DNA of 57,984 nt from an uncultured Phocaeicola sp. GTDB taxonomy: Bacteria > Bacteroidota > Bacteroidia > Bacteroidales > Bacteroidaceae. The stretch is taken from NCBI GenBank assembly GCA_948579315.1, contig CAPAOL010000019.1, positions 1 to 57,984 of the forward strand, in the 5' to 3' direction. The notes beneath the pieces were generated by a model. The model was not told the DNA's origin and did no database searches. It was given only the letters and a program-made list of their open reading frames with translations. Numbering within the stretch: position 1 is the stretch's first letter; each line of letters starts with the position of its first letter. This document shows, one piece after another, positions 17,813-25,605 of the stretch. The position numbers and the translations under genes are program-made.

Positions 17813-18847
17813 TTAAACAATCAAAGAATAGTTGTTTCCTGATAATTTTATAGATATGTTCACTGATTCTTCCCGAAATAAACTCCTTAAATCACTCACC
17901 GCACGACGTAACCTACCTTCTACGCCACTATCCTCTGGTCTCCATAAACATGAAATAATCTCTTCTTTAGTCACTGTATGAGATGGAGCTTTCAAAAACA
18001 ACAAAAGTAAAGATGCAGATTGAGAACGCACCTGAACCTTTCGATTATCTACATAAAATTCATGAGAACTGTAAACATAACGCAGATTCGCCAAATTTAT
18101 AACAGATTGGGAGATATCTTCTACTGAAGAAACGCTCTTTTTTATTTTTTTTCTTAGATAATAGATAAAACAAATAAATAAAAGAACTAGGAAAATCAAT
18201 TCTCCAATAACCACCATTTTTATTGATGCGTTTTTAAGGACTGTCAACCAAGAATACCGAATAAAAGGCTCTACTTCAATTTCATTGGAAAGTCCGGCGT
18301 AAACACTACCAATCTTTTTATACTCGGCTAAAAATAACGTAGAATCTCCACAAGCAAGCACATAGGCACTATCTGCATGAATATGTATTTGCAATGCATG
18401 ACAGGAAACAATATTGGCTGCAGATAGTTTCTTACTCCACAAAGATAAACAAGCATCGGCATCTATTCCCTCTTTTGCTAAAACGGTATGACTTATTCTA
18501 GTATCAATACCCGAACTCACTATAGTTTTATCTTTGTCTATGATAATATTTTTCACTTTTTTATTTTCTGCACTAATTACCGTACAATGCTCAAACTTCC
18601 TATCCGGTTCTATTTTAACACCAGACTCATACAATCCCAGTGCATCATATTGTGCATTGAATCCATCTTCTATTGTTTCCAATAAAGTTATTCTAGTCTT
18701 ATTTGCAAGTGCAACTTCTCCTGAAGCATAAAGCATTCGTTCTAATGTAACAACAAGAATTATCATTAAAATGAAAAATAGCAAAGCCATTCGTCTGTCT
18801 GGATCCATAATTCGCACAAATAACAAATTACTACAAATAGTTCTCAT
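17813..18847 (-). CDS. ToxR-like membrane-bound winged-helix transcriptional regulator
   Basis: 344 residues from the ATG at 18847; a GTG at 18877 also opens the frame but it overlaps the -7 promoter element. One membrane helix lies near the N-terminus (MALLFFILMIILVVTL) and a second near residues 215-240 (VVIGELIFLVLLFICFIYYL), enclosing a ~170-residue periplasmic domain. The C-terminal ~95 residues form an OmpR/PhoB-type winged helix (SQSASLLLLFLKAPSHTVTK, ISCLWRPEDSGVEGRLRRAV). No receiver or kinase domain is present, so it is a one-component transmembrane sensor-regulator. It heads the minus-strand NVEALA island and is its likely regulator. Confidence 0.82.
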   Translation of the reverse strand: MRTICSNLLFVRIMDPDRRMALLFFILMIILVVTLERMLYASGEVALANKTRITLLETIEDGFNAQYDALGLYESGVKIEPDRKFEHCTVISAENKKVKNIIIDKDKTIVSSGIDTRISHTVLAKEGIDADACLSLWSKKLSAANIVSCHALQIHIHADSAYVLACGDSTLFLAEYKKIGSVYAGLSNEIEVEPFIRYSWLTVLKNASIKMVVIGELIFLVLLFICFIYYLRKKIKKSVSSVEDISQSVINLANLRYVYSSHEFYVDNRKVQVRSQSASLLLLFLKAPSHTVTKEEIISCLWRPEDSGVEGRLRRAVSDLRSLFREESVNISIKLSGNNYSLIV

Positions 18848-18876
18848 AGTATTTCTTTTTATATGTTTTTCAAGCA

Positions 18877-18884
18877 CAAAGGTA
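18877..18884 (-). promoter_or_regulatory. -7 promoter element of the membrane regulator
   Basis: Minus-strand TACCTTTG fits the Bacteroides TAnnTTTG consensus. Transcription would start near 18870, about 22 bases before the chosen ATG at 18847, and this argues against the GTG at 18877 as the start codon. Confidence 0.6.
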
Positions 18885-18930
18885 ACATTATTTAATTAAT
18901 TCGCGAATAAACCGTAACAATATCTATAGT

Positions 18931-18950
18931 GCGAGAAACAATATTCTCGC
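18931..18950. promoter_or_regulatory. inverted repeat upstream of the regulator promoter
   Basis: GCGAGAA at 18931-18937 and TTCTCGC at 18944-18950 form a 7-base inverted repeat with a six-base spacer, about 47 bases upstream of the regulator -7 element. The half-site resembles GTGAGAA in the palindrome at 17745-17780, on the other side of the regulator gene. Candidate operator for autoregulation. Confidence 0.5.
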
Positions 18951-18978
18951 AGTTTCAGCAGAGTATCCTATTTTATGA

Positions 18979-19013
18979 ATAAAAAAAACGCTCCCAGTAC
19001 AAATGGAAGCGTT
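18979..19013 (-). terminator. terminator of the Rpn-family gene
   Basis: On the minus strand a stem of AACGCTTCC with GGGAGCGTT (one mismatch) is followed by a run of eight T. It lies 44 bases after the stop codon of the gene at 19057-19995. Confidence 0.75.
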
Positions 19014-19056
19014 GTCTTTATCATTTTAAAATTCACATTTTTCGGGGGCAATCCTT

Positions 19057-19995
19057 CTACAAACTTTTTATTTCTTCAATGGATAGTCCTGTAACTTGCG
19101 AAATGGTATCAAGTGGAATATTCAAAGATTTCATATTACGTGCCATTTCTCTTTTTTCTTCCATACGACCTTCCATGAGTCCCTCGGCACGGCCCTCAGC
19201 ATGACCTTCAGCATGACCTTCTGCACGACCTTCCGCACGACCCTCAGCACGACCTTCCGCACGACCTTCCGCACGTTCGGTATATATATTGTCACGTAGG
19301 ATTACTATATTATCCAAATGACGATAATAAGCACTTAATTCTTCTTTAGTCATCTTATCCAGTTTCAGGCGTTGACGAGCCTCATCCAACCCCGGTGCTG
19401 TCGCACCATCAGGTATATCACCAGTATTCATATAATAAATCCATTCTTCCAACGGACTCCGGGCCACTTGATTGAAATCATTGACCTTTAGAATATAATA
19501 TTCGGGATAAAGCTGACTGACACTATCTACTTTGAATGTCTGTTTCTGGAAAGGAGTTAATTCCAAAACATCTCCCTGATGGATTCCGCGGAATTCAGTT
19601 TTTCCATGATATACGATATCCTTTCCACTCCCTAAAGAGAAATATACAATATTGACACTATATACTTTCCTTACTTTGTCATACCCTTCCCCGCGGTTTA
19701 TGTATTCGGTCACCAATTTAGAAGTGCCGAATAACATACGTTGGAAATACGCATACTCATTATTGTTTTGAACTTCAATTAAAATGAGTTCACCCTTTGA
19801 GTTTTCAGCAAGCATATCCACCCGATTATACTTGTCAAACTCGTCCTCTTGATTACTTTCACTTTCCAACAGTTTCTGAATGACTATCTTTTCATTTAGA
19901 AGAGTGGTTAGAAAGCCCTCGAGAACTGCAAAATTGGCTTTATTACGCAACAAGCGTTTCATTGCCCAATCGAAACGAATATAATTACTTGCCAT
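19057..19995 (-). CDS. Rpn family / PD-(D/E)XK nuclease-transposase-like protein
   Basis: 312 residues. The start at 19995 (MASNYIRFDWAMKRLL) is chosen because AAAGGAG lies eight bases upstream; an ATG at 20028 would coincide with the predicted transcription start. The opening resembles the PD-(D/E)XK nuclease family transposase domain (PF12784-like), and the core shows RVDMLAENSKGELILIEVQ, the D...ExQ nuclease motif. A repeat tract of AEGR/AEGH units (19177-19272) precedes a C-terminal segment ending LDTISQVTGLSIEEIKSL, typical of this family. Relatives stimulate recombination; no inverted repeats of a transposon are seen here. Confidence 0.82.
   Translation of the reverse strand: MASNYIRFDWAMKRLLRNKANFAVLEGFLTTLLNEKIVIQKLLESESNQEDEFDKYNRVDMLAENSKGELILIEVQNNNEYAYFQRMLFGTSKLVTEYINRGEGYDKVRKVYSVNIVYFSLGSGKDIVYHGKTEFRGIHQGDVLELTPFQKQTFKVDSVSQLYPEYYILKVNDFNQVARSPLEEWIYYMNTGDIPDGATAPGLDEARQRLKLDKMTKEELSAYYRHLDNIVILRDNIYTERAEGRAEGRAEGRAEGRAEGHAEGHAEGRAEGLMEGRMEEKREMARNMKSLNIPLDTISQVTGLSIEEIKSL
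19177..19272 (-). repeat. 12-base tandem repeat encoding AEG(R/H/L)
   Basis: Eight in-frame 12-base units inside the Rpn-family gene, encoding mostly AEGR with two AEGH and a final AEGL. Unit length is a multiple of three, so slippage would change the repeat count without breaking the frame. Confidence 0.9.
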
Positions 19996-20033
19996 AAGTT
20001 CGTCTCCTTTACCGTTTTCTTTTTTCATGCTAA

Positions 20034-20041
20034 CAAAGGTA
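20034..20041 (-). promoter_or_regulatory. -7 promoter element of the Rpn-family gene
   Basis: Minus-strand TACCTTTG. The predicted start of transcription falls near 20027, at the first ATG of the frame, which supports use of the second ATG at 19995. Confidence 0.55.
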
Positions 20042-20092
20042 AGCAGAAAATGTTTGATTTCAAGTATATATGATTCAATTATTTATTTCTGT

Positions 20093-21461
20093 CTAAGAAT
20101 ATTCTATCTCCCACTCTCCCAAAGTCCGCGTTGCGCTATCGAAATTCGCTCCAACTTTTACAACCTTACGATGATCTATCTCATAAGGAATGGCATATTG
20201 TTTACTATTGATTTGTGCCAACGCTTCTTCGGGAGTTCCGTCTACCTTAAACTCAAGCACATAAATCGCATCAGGCATCTTTATCACTACGTCAGCCCTG
20301 CCAATGGCATTCTTGACTTCTACATCCACAGGAAGGAATCAGCGTCTCAATAAAGCCTATTTTAACTTCCTCGTTCGGATAGCCTAATGTGTATGTACGA
20401 AAAAGAGGTTCATATCCTTTGATAGTCAGATAACCACTCTGATAGAGTACAGGAATCGGGTCAGTGATAACCTCTGTCGCTTTATCAAAGTCTTCATCTT
20501 TCACTTCCATTTTTTCCAGTAGATTGAGATTGAAGTCCATTCGCTGTAACATCTCAATCAAGAAAGTAGGCGTGCCGGTAGAGAACCAAAAGCTTTTATA
20601 TTTCCTTTGAGAAAAAGCATTGAAAAGACTGAACGGATTGTAAATATCTTCGCAATTTTCACTAAAATGATAACCGTCATATTGTCGTTTCAAATGCTGG
20701 CAAGCCTCTTCATAAGTCTCATTGTTCGCTTGGGCTATCCTCTCAATATCCGGTTGCATCTGGCTCCACAATTCACGTTCTGTAATACCGCAAATAGTAC
20801 TGTAATCATCACTCATGCTGATATTCTGCAGGTTGTTTAGCTCACTGAATATGCTCATCTGACTGAATTTACTGATACCCGTCAGAAACAAGAAGCGAAG
20901 GTATTGCCCTTGGGCTTTGAGAGGACTGAAGAATTTACGCATCTCGGTTCGTAATTGTCCTTGTAAAGCAGAGTCACTATTACTATCCAATAAAGGTGCA
21001 TCATATTCGTCAATCAATACGACAACCTGCTTTCCTGTCTGTTGATAAATTCGTTGAAGCAAACCTGTCAAACGGGCTGCATAACTCGTTTCTTCTTCAT
21101 TTTTTCCATAGGTCCTCTCCCATCCGCTCAGGTAAAGATTCAATTGTTCCTGCAAATCTTCGAGAGCGGTATATTTTGTTCTGCTGAAATCAATATGCAA
21201 TACAGGATAAACAGTCCATTCCTGTTCCAACTGCTCTATTGCCAGTCCTTTAAATAAATCTTTTTTCCCGGAGAAATAGGCTTCCAGAGTAGAGACTAGA
21301 AGACTTTTTCCGAAGCGGCGGGGACGGCTAAGAAAATACACTTTATCTGTATGGGTCAATTGATAAATTAATGCAGTTTTATCAATATACACACAATTAT
21401 TATTGCGCAAATCCTCAAAATTCTGTATCCCGATAGGATATCTTCTGAATATCTCTTTCAT
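20093..21461 (-). pseudogene. AAA-ATPase-like / PD-(D/E)XK protein, internally deleted and frameshifted
   Basis: The first frame (21461 down to about 20292) encodes ~380 residues of the AAA-ATPase-like family: MKEIFRRYPIGIQNFEDL, the nucleotide-binding RPRRFGKSLLVSTL and the Walker B-like VVVLIDEYDAPLLD. After GFIETLIP it shifts to an unrelated tail and stops. The next frame (about 20329 to 20093) resumes with VEVKNAIGRADVVIKMPDAI and LEFKVDGTPEEALAQI, the C-terminal nuclease-like domain. Full-length relatives have roughly 80 more residues between these parts, so a deletion plus frameshift has occurred. The upstream promoter survives. Confidence 0.82.
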
Positions 21462-21492
21462 ATCAATCTAATGTCTTTTGTTGAAACATGAA

Positions 21493-21500
21493 CAAAGATA
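21493..21500 (-). promoter_or_regulatory. -7 promoter element of the AAA-ATPase-like pseudogene
   Basis: Minus-strand TATCTTTG, about 32 bases before the ATG at 21461. It is retained although the gene is broken. Confidence 0.55.
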
Positions 21501-21722
21501 ACGTTTTTACGCATACCTTGTATAAATATGAGCCGAATTTGAGATTTGCCCCATATTATTGTCGTTTTAAAATACCGTCACTATATTCATTATAAGGCAT
21601 TTTGTCAAAAAGTTGAGATAATGTTTTTGGGGATAATAATCTTTATTATCCAAATATTCAAGCAAAAGTTTGTTTATCTAAAAGCTTTTATTTTACTTTG
21701 TATTACAAAGTACTTTTTATAT

Positions 21723-22322
21723 ATGAATAAAGATAAAGCATTAGAATCGGTAAATGAGATAAAAGAGTTGATGGAAAAGTCCTCAAAGTTTATCTCTCTA
21801 AGTGGTCTCGCTGCAATCATGGCGGGCATTTACGCATTAGTTGGGGCATATATCGCCACACAAGTTATTACACCGGGCACTTATTTAATTGTTGCCCTTG
21901 AACTAATGACCATAATAGCTTCGCTCGTATTGATAGCTGCTGCGGTCACTGCCTGCATCCTGTCCTATTACAAATCTAAAAAGACAGGACAAAAATTTTT
22001 CAGCCGCCTCACTTACCGGGCATTGTGGAATTTCTCTCTTCCGATGTTGACCGGAGGTGTTTTATGTATTTCCATCCTTATGCACGAGTATTATGACATT
22101 ATGGCTTCTGTCATGCTTTTATTTTACGGGCTGGCACTGGTCAACGTTTCCAAGTATACTTATTCCAACATCGTATGGCTAGGCTATGCTTTCATCTGTC
22201 TGGGCGTCGTAGACTGTTTTTGGGAAGGTCATTCACTATTGTTCTGGACCATCGGTTTCGGCGGTTTCCATATCCTCTATGGTATATTGTTCTATTTACA
22301 CTACGAAAGAAAGAAATCATAA
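21723..22322 (+). CDS. multipass membrane protein of unknown function
   Basis: 199 residues from the ATG at 21723 (MNKDKALESVNEIKELMEKS); the longer open frame upstream is AT-rich leader. A short amphipathic head is followed by five or six hydrophobic helices in pairs, with a cytoplasmic-type basic loop (SYYKSKKTGQKFFSRL). No family motif is recognised. The stop codon overlaps the next start (22323) and creD follows, so the three form an operon; a role with the winged-helix protein in membrane stress sensing is inference. Confidence 0.75.
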   Translation: MNKDKALESVNEIKELMEKSSKFISLSGLAAIMAGIYALVGAYIATQVITPGTYLIVALELMTIIASLVLIAAAVTACILSYYKSKKTGQKFFSRLTYRALWNFSLPMLTGGVLCISILMHEYYDIMASVMLLFYGLALVNVSKYTYSNIVWLGYAFICLGVVDCFWEGHSLLFWTIGFGGFHILYGILFYLHYERKKS

Positions 22323-22619
22323 ATGATAGAAGCATTCCAATATATTAATAAAGCATTCGAAAGCAAGGTCCGACTAGGCATCATGGCTATCCTGATGGTA
22401 AATGAAGAAGCTGATTTCAATTTTCTGAAAGAGCAGCTCTCTCTGACCGACGGCAATCTTGCCAGCCATACCCGCGCCCTGGAAGAGCTAGGATATATCG
22501 TATGCAACAAAAGTTTTGTCGGACGAAAGCCACGGACTGTTTTTCAGGCAACCCCGCAAGGCAGAGAAGCTTTCAAATCGCATATTGAAGCCTTAGAGAA
22601 ATTTCTAAAATCAAAATAA
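22323..22619 (+). CDS. winged-helix transcriptional regulator
   Basis: 98 residues, essentially one winged-helix domain of the MarR/ArsR-like type (PF13601-like): FESKVRLGIMAILMVNEEAD, then LKEQLSLTDGNLASHTRALE as the recognition region and GRKPRTVFQATPQGREAF as the wing. Such proteins repress small operons. It directly follows the membrane protein gene and precedes creD by 26 bases; in Bacteroidetes this regulator-CreD pairing is common. Probable autoregulator of the operon (inference). Confidence 0.85.
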   Translation: MIEAFQYINKAFESKVRLGIMAILMVNEEADFNFLKEQLSLTDGNLASHTRALEELGYIVCNKSFVGRKPRTVFQATPQGREAFKSHIEALEKFLKSK

Positions 22620-22645
22620 ATAATTCATCAAAACATTACTGGTTT

Positions 22646-23998
22646 ATGGACGCTTTCAACGAAAATTCAAATGAGCAACAGGTACAGCAACCTATGGGAT
22701 GCCTCCACCGTTTTTCCAAAACAATCAAAGTGGTCATCATCGGATTATTAATCCTTCTCCTGATGATACCTATGTTTATGATTGAGAATCTTATTTCCGA
22801 ACGGGGACGAACCCAGGAAGAAGCTATCGACGAGGTAAGCGAAAAATGGAGTCTTGCACAGACCATCACTGGTCCTTACCTGAATCTCCAGTATCCGGTT
22901 GTCACTGAAAACAACGGCGAGAATACGGTTTCCATCAAAGACCTGATACTTTTTCCTGACGAGCTTATGGTCAACGGACAAATGAATACTGAAATCCTGA
23001 AAAGAAGTATCTATGAGGTCAATGTATATCAATCGGAACTGACATTGAAAGGGTCATTCAGTTCAGAAGAATTGAAAAAGAGCAGAATAGATATGGAGCA
23101 ATTGCAGTTTGACAGGGCAGCGATTTGTTTGAATCTGACCGATATGCGGGGGATCAGCGAACAAATCAGCATAACCCTGGGTGATTCCATTTATATATTC
23201 GAGCCAGGTATGGACAACAGAGGAATAAATAACACCGGAGTTCATGCAATCGCTAATTTGTCGGAATTGAAGCAGAATAAAAAACTGCCATACGAAATAA
23301 AAATCAAACTGAAAGGTTCACAGTCACTCAACTTTATTCCGTTGGGTAAAACAACCCGTGTAGACCTGAAAGCCAACTGGAATACACCGAGCTTCACCGG
23401 AAACTACCTGCCTAACAACCGGAATATTACGGAAAAGGAATTTTCCGCACAATGGCAAGTCTTAAACTTGAACCGGAATTACTCACAGGTGATAGTTGAC
23501 CTCAACACCTCAAATATCAAGGATATTGAGAGTTCCAGCTTTGGTGTGAACTTCAAAATTCCGGTGGAACAGTACCAACAGTCCATGCGTTCCGCAAAGT
23601 ATGCCATTCTGATTATCCTGCTGACTTTCGGAGTTATCTTCTTCACTGAAATCATGAACAAGACCCGCATTCATGCCTTGCAGTATTTATTGGTAGGACT
23701 AGCGCTCTGTCTATTCTACAGCCTGCTCCTCTCCTTCTCTGAACACGTCGGTTTCAACCCTGCCTATTTGTTATCTTCTGCACTAACTATTATACTGGTA
23801 GGCGGATATATGTTCGGAATCACCAAGAAAAAGAAACCGTCATTAATCATGTCCGGTTTGTTGACTATACTCTATATTTATATCTTTGTTCTTATCCAGC
23901 TGGAGACTTTCGCATTATTGGCAGGCAGCTTAGGACTGTTTATCATTTTGGCAATAGTGATGTATTTTTCAAAGAAAATAGACTGGTTTAATGAATAA
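22646..23998 (+). CDS. creD: CreD-family inner membrane protein
   Basis: 450 residues. After a polar head comes a membrane helix (VVIIGLLILLLMIPMFMIEN) and the family signature ISERGRTQEEAIDEVSEKWS. A large periplasmic beta-rich domain with GPYLNLQYPV follows, then a cluster of about five helices (SAKYAILIILLTFGVIFFTE, YLLVGLALCLFYSLLLSFSE). This matches CreD (PF06123), linked in other bacteria to envelope stress and colicin or beta-lactam response; the mechanism is unknown. No creBC two-component genes are present; the small winged-helix gene replaces them. Confidence 0.9.
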   Translation: MDAFNENSNEQQVQQPMGCLHRFSKTIKVVIIGLLILLLMIPMFMIENLISERGRTQEEAIDEVSEKWSLAQTITGPYLNLQYPVVTENNGENTVSIKDLILFPDELMVNGQMNTEILKRSIYEVNVYQSELTLKGSFSSEELKKSRIDMEQLQFDRAAICLNLTDMRGISEQISITLGDSIYIFEPGMDNRGINNTGVHAIANLSELKQNKKLPYEIKIKLKGSQSLNFIPLGKTTRVDLKANWNTPSFTGNYLPNNRNITEKEFSAQWQVLNLNRNYSQVIVDLNTSNIKDIESSSFGVNFKIPVEQYQQSMRSAKYAILIILLTFGVIFFTEIMNKTRIHALQYLLVGLALCLFYSLLLSFSEHVGFNPAYLLSSALTIILVGGYMFGITKKKKPSLIMSGLLTILYIYIFVLIQLETFALLAGSLGLFIILAIVMYFSKKIDWFNE

Positions 23999-24042
23999 TC
24001 GGCTTTTCTTCTGAAACACTTGACAAATGGCTTTTTATTTTG

Positions 24043-24050
24043 TATCTTTG
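24043..24050 (+). promoter_or_regulatory. promoter of a short intergenic transcript
   Basis: TATCTTTG matches TAnnTTTG exactly, with TTG at 24020 placed about 20 bases upstream as a -33 element. Only a nine-codon frame (24074) lies downstream before a strong terminator. Confidence 0.6.
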
Positions 24051-24056
24051 AGGAAA

Positions 24057-24184
24057 TAAAAGTGATAAACAGCATGAGCAACATAAGAAAAATAAATACA
24101 TAAACAACATTTCAACTGATATATTTTAGTATCAGAAGAAATATGATATAGGGCAATAGTCTAACGATTATTGCCCTATTTTGT
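24057..24184 (+). ncRNA. candidate small RNA between creD and the GNAT gene
   Basis: The segment runs from the predicted start of transcription to the terminator, about 125 bases. It holds only a nine-codon frame (MSNIRKINT) with no clear ribosome site. A consensus promoter and a terminator so close together suggest an independent small RNA; sequence alone cannot prove expression. Confidence 0.4.
24148..24184 (+). terminator. intrinsic terminator after creD / candidate sRNA
   Basis: ATAGGGCAATA at 24148-24158 pairs with TATTGCCCTAT at 24169-24179, an 11-base perfect stem with a ten-base loop, followed by TTTTG. Confidence 0.8.
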
Positions 24185-24258
24185 TTATATTTTTACTTAT
24201 AAGTATTTAATCTATTCCCGAAAAACGCAAAAAATAGTTTTTAATAAACTTGGATACC

Positions 24259-24293
24259 GTTTATAATAAACTATCACAAAGTTTATTATAAAC
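24259..24293. repeat. GTTTATAATAAAC inverted repeat cluster
   Basis: GTTTATAATAAAC at 24259-24271 is exactly inverted at 24281-24293 with a nine-base spacer, and each arm is itself partly palindromic. Related GTTTATTA/TTAATAAAC sequences occur at 24239-24249 and near 24303. Candidate binding-site cluster; function unknown. The rest of 24185-24456 is AT-rich with no gene seen. Confidence 0.6.
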
Positions 24294-24456
24294 AGAAAGT
24301 ACGTTTATTAAGAACGCAGTCTTTAATTGTAAAAATTGAGTAACACGGTTTCATACAATAGGAGGCTATAAACAAACTGCTTATTCATATAGTAATATAA
24401 ACGAACAAGTTCCTTCATTTCATCCAAACGATTGAACTTCCTTCACTCACTACACA

Positions 24457-24918
24457 CTAAAATGCTTTCTTCAAATATACCATATCCACCAATTGCACGC
24501 CATCCTCATAGATCGGATGATCGTAGTTGTCAGTAAAGAAATTCTTTATCCGGTGAGAAATCGCAAAACCACAATGCTCATAGAAGGACCTGGAAGAAGG
24601 CACATCTCCTGTGCCCACCAACATTTCAGAACACTTCCCCTGATAATATTCAAATAAAAACTCTATTAAACGTTTTCCGTACCCTTGTCGTTGGAAAAAA
24701 GGAACAGTAGCAATATTCTTGATTTCACAAACACCTTCCCCCTCACATGTCACCACACAAAGAGCTTTCAGCCCGTCATCATAAAGAACAAACATATCAC
24801 CGCGTTCCAAATATCGGTCAATCATACTTTCTTGTTCATCAGCCAAGAGTAATAAATCAAGGAATTCTTTTTTATCCGAAGTTACTAGTTTTATCTCCAT
24901 ATTTTCTAGTTTTGTCAT
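24457..24918 (-). CDS. GNAT family N-acetyltransferase
   Basis: 153 residues (an internal ATG at 24900 is an equally good start). The GNAT fold is shown by CEIKNIATVPFFQRQGYGKR, whose QRQGYGK segment is the acetyl-CoA pyrophosphate loop (R/Q-x-x-G-x-G/A), and by GTGDVPSSRSFYEHCGFAIS, the usual motif B with Tyr. Substrate unknown. The gene ends the minus-strand unit and lies 12 bases after the HxlR remnant. Confidence 0.88.
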   Translation of the reverse strand: MTKLENMEIKLVTSDKKEFLDLLLLADEQESMIDRYLERGDMFVLYDDGLKALCVVTCEGEGVCEIKNIATVPFFQRQGYGKRLIEFLFEYYQGKCSEMLVGTGDVPSSRSFYEHCGFAISHRIKNFFTDNYDHPIYEDGVQLVDMVYLKKAF

Positions 24919-24930
24919 AAAACAAACATG

Positions 24931-25254
24931 TTACCTACTCATTTGTCTATGGTTCAAAATGGTATCCATATTCTCCAAAGCCCATCCTACCAGTCCTTCA
25001 ATATGAGGAATCAATGTACCACCTGTATCTGTCAGGCAATACTCCACACGAGGTGGTACTTCTGCATATACTTTCCGTTCCACCAATCCGTCGGATTCAA
25101 GCGTACGGAGAGTTACCGTCAACATTCTCTGAGAAACATCTTCTATCGTTTTATGAATATCACTGAAACGCATAGTTCCGTTTGCGTTCAAAGTAATAAG
25201 CACCAGCATCGACCACTTGTCTCCCAAGCGGCTAAATACATCTCTTATCGGACA
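24931..25254 (-). pseudogene. HxlR-family regulator, 5' end missing
   Basis: The frame reads CPIRDVFSRLGDKWSMLVLI, then MRFSDIHKTIEDVSQRMLTV and VPPRVEYCLTDTGGTLIPHI, a clear HxlR winged helix including its conserved Cys. The codon just before that Cys (25255-25257) is a stop and no ATG or GTG precedes it; the first usable start is a TTG at 25227 inside the domain. A -7 element (25258-25265) touches the coding part directly. The start codon and about 10-20 leading residues appear lost, most simply by a small deletion. Compare the intact HxlR gene at 35628-35981. Confidence 0.75.
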
Positions 25255-25257
25255 TCA

Positions 25258-25265
25258 CAAAAGTA
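25258..25265 (-). promoter_or_regulatory. -7 element abutting the HxlR remnant
   Basis: Minus-strand TACTTTTG matches TAnnTTTG. Its distance to the HxlR codons leaves no room for a normal start, consistent with a deletion joining promoter to coding sequence. Confidence 0.5.
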
Positions 25266-25312
25266 ATAAACTTACTAATAATAGCTATTGTTTTATTTAA
25301 ATAATTATGATT

Positions 25313-25594
25313 ATGGCAAAGAAAGTTGCAGTTTTAGCAGTGAATCCAGTAAATGGTTGTGGATTATTCCAATATTTGGAAGCATTTTTCGAGAATGGCA
25401 TTTCATATAAAGTATTTGCCGTATCGGATACGAAGGAGATTAAAACAAATTCAGGAATCAGCCTGACAGTGGATGATGTGATTGCTAATTTGAAGGGACA
25501 CGAAGATGAGAAAGCACGTTCGTTTAAAAGGAACGATGTGTTTCTCGGTGTGCAATGGGGCGTTTCTTTTAAAAGAGCGCCCCATTGGTTTTAA
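25313..25594 (+). pseudogene. DJ-1/PfpI family protein, truncated after ~63 residues
   Basis: From the ATG at 25313 the protein reads MAKKVAVLAVNPVNGCGLFQ, then a segment ending SLTVDDVIANLKGHEDE, the N-terminal part of the DJ-1/PfpI fold. Full-length members are about 180-200 residues with a nucleophile-elbow Cys near 100, which is absent. After GHEDE the frame runs through the transcription terminator at 25553-25587, so its last residues are encoded by terminator DNA. A deletion has joined the 5' part of the gene to its own terminator. It is divergent from the HxlR remnant. Confidence 0.8.
25553..25587 (+). terminator. terminator of the DJ-1/PfpI remnant
   Basis: CAATGGGGCG at 25553-25562 pairs with CGCCCCATTG at 25578-25587; the loop holds the further palindrome CTTTTAAAAG. 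GTTTT follows. It lies inside the truncated reading frame. Confidence 0.8.
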
Positions 25595-25605
25595 AGGAAA
25601 AACAC

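Noticed and set aside
19165..19290. Possible CRISPR array from regular repeats
   Set aside because: The units are 12 bases, in frame, without spacers, and encode AEGR inside an intact gene.
19057..21461. Complete insertion sequence or transposon
   Set aside because: No terminal inverted repeats or target duplication found; the Rpn-type protein alone does not define an element.
24074..24103. Nine-codon peptide (MSNIRKINT) as a real gene
   Set aside because: No ribosome site and no sign of conservation visible; treated as part of a candidate small RNA.
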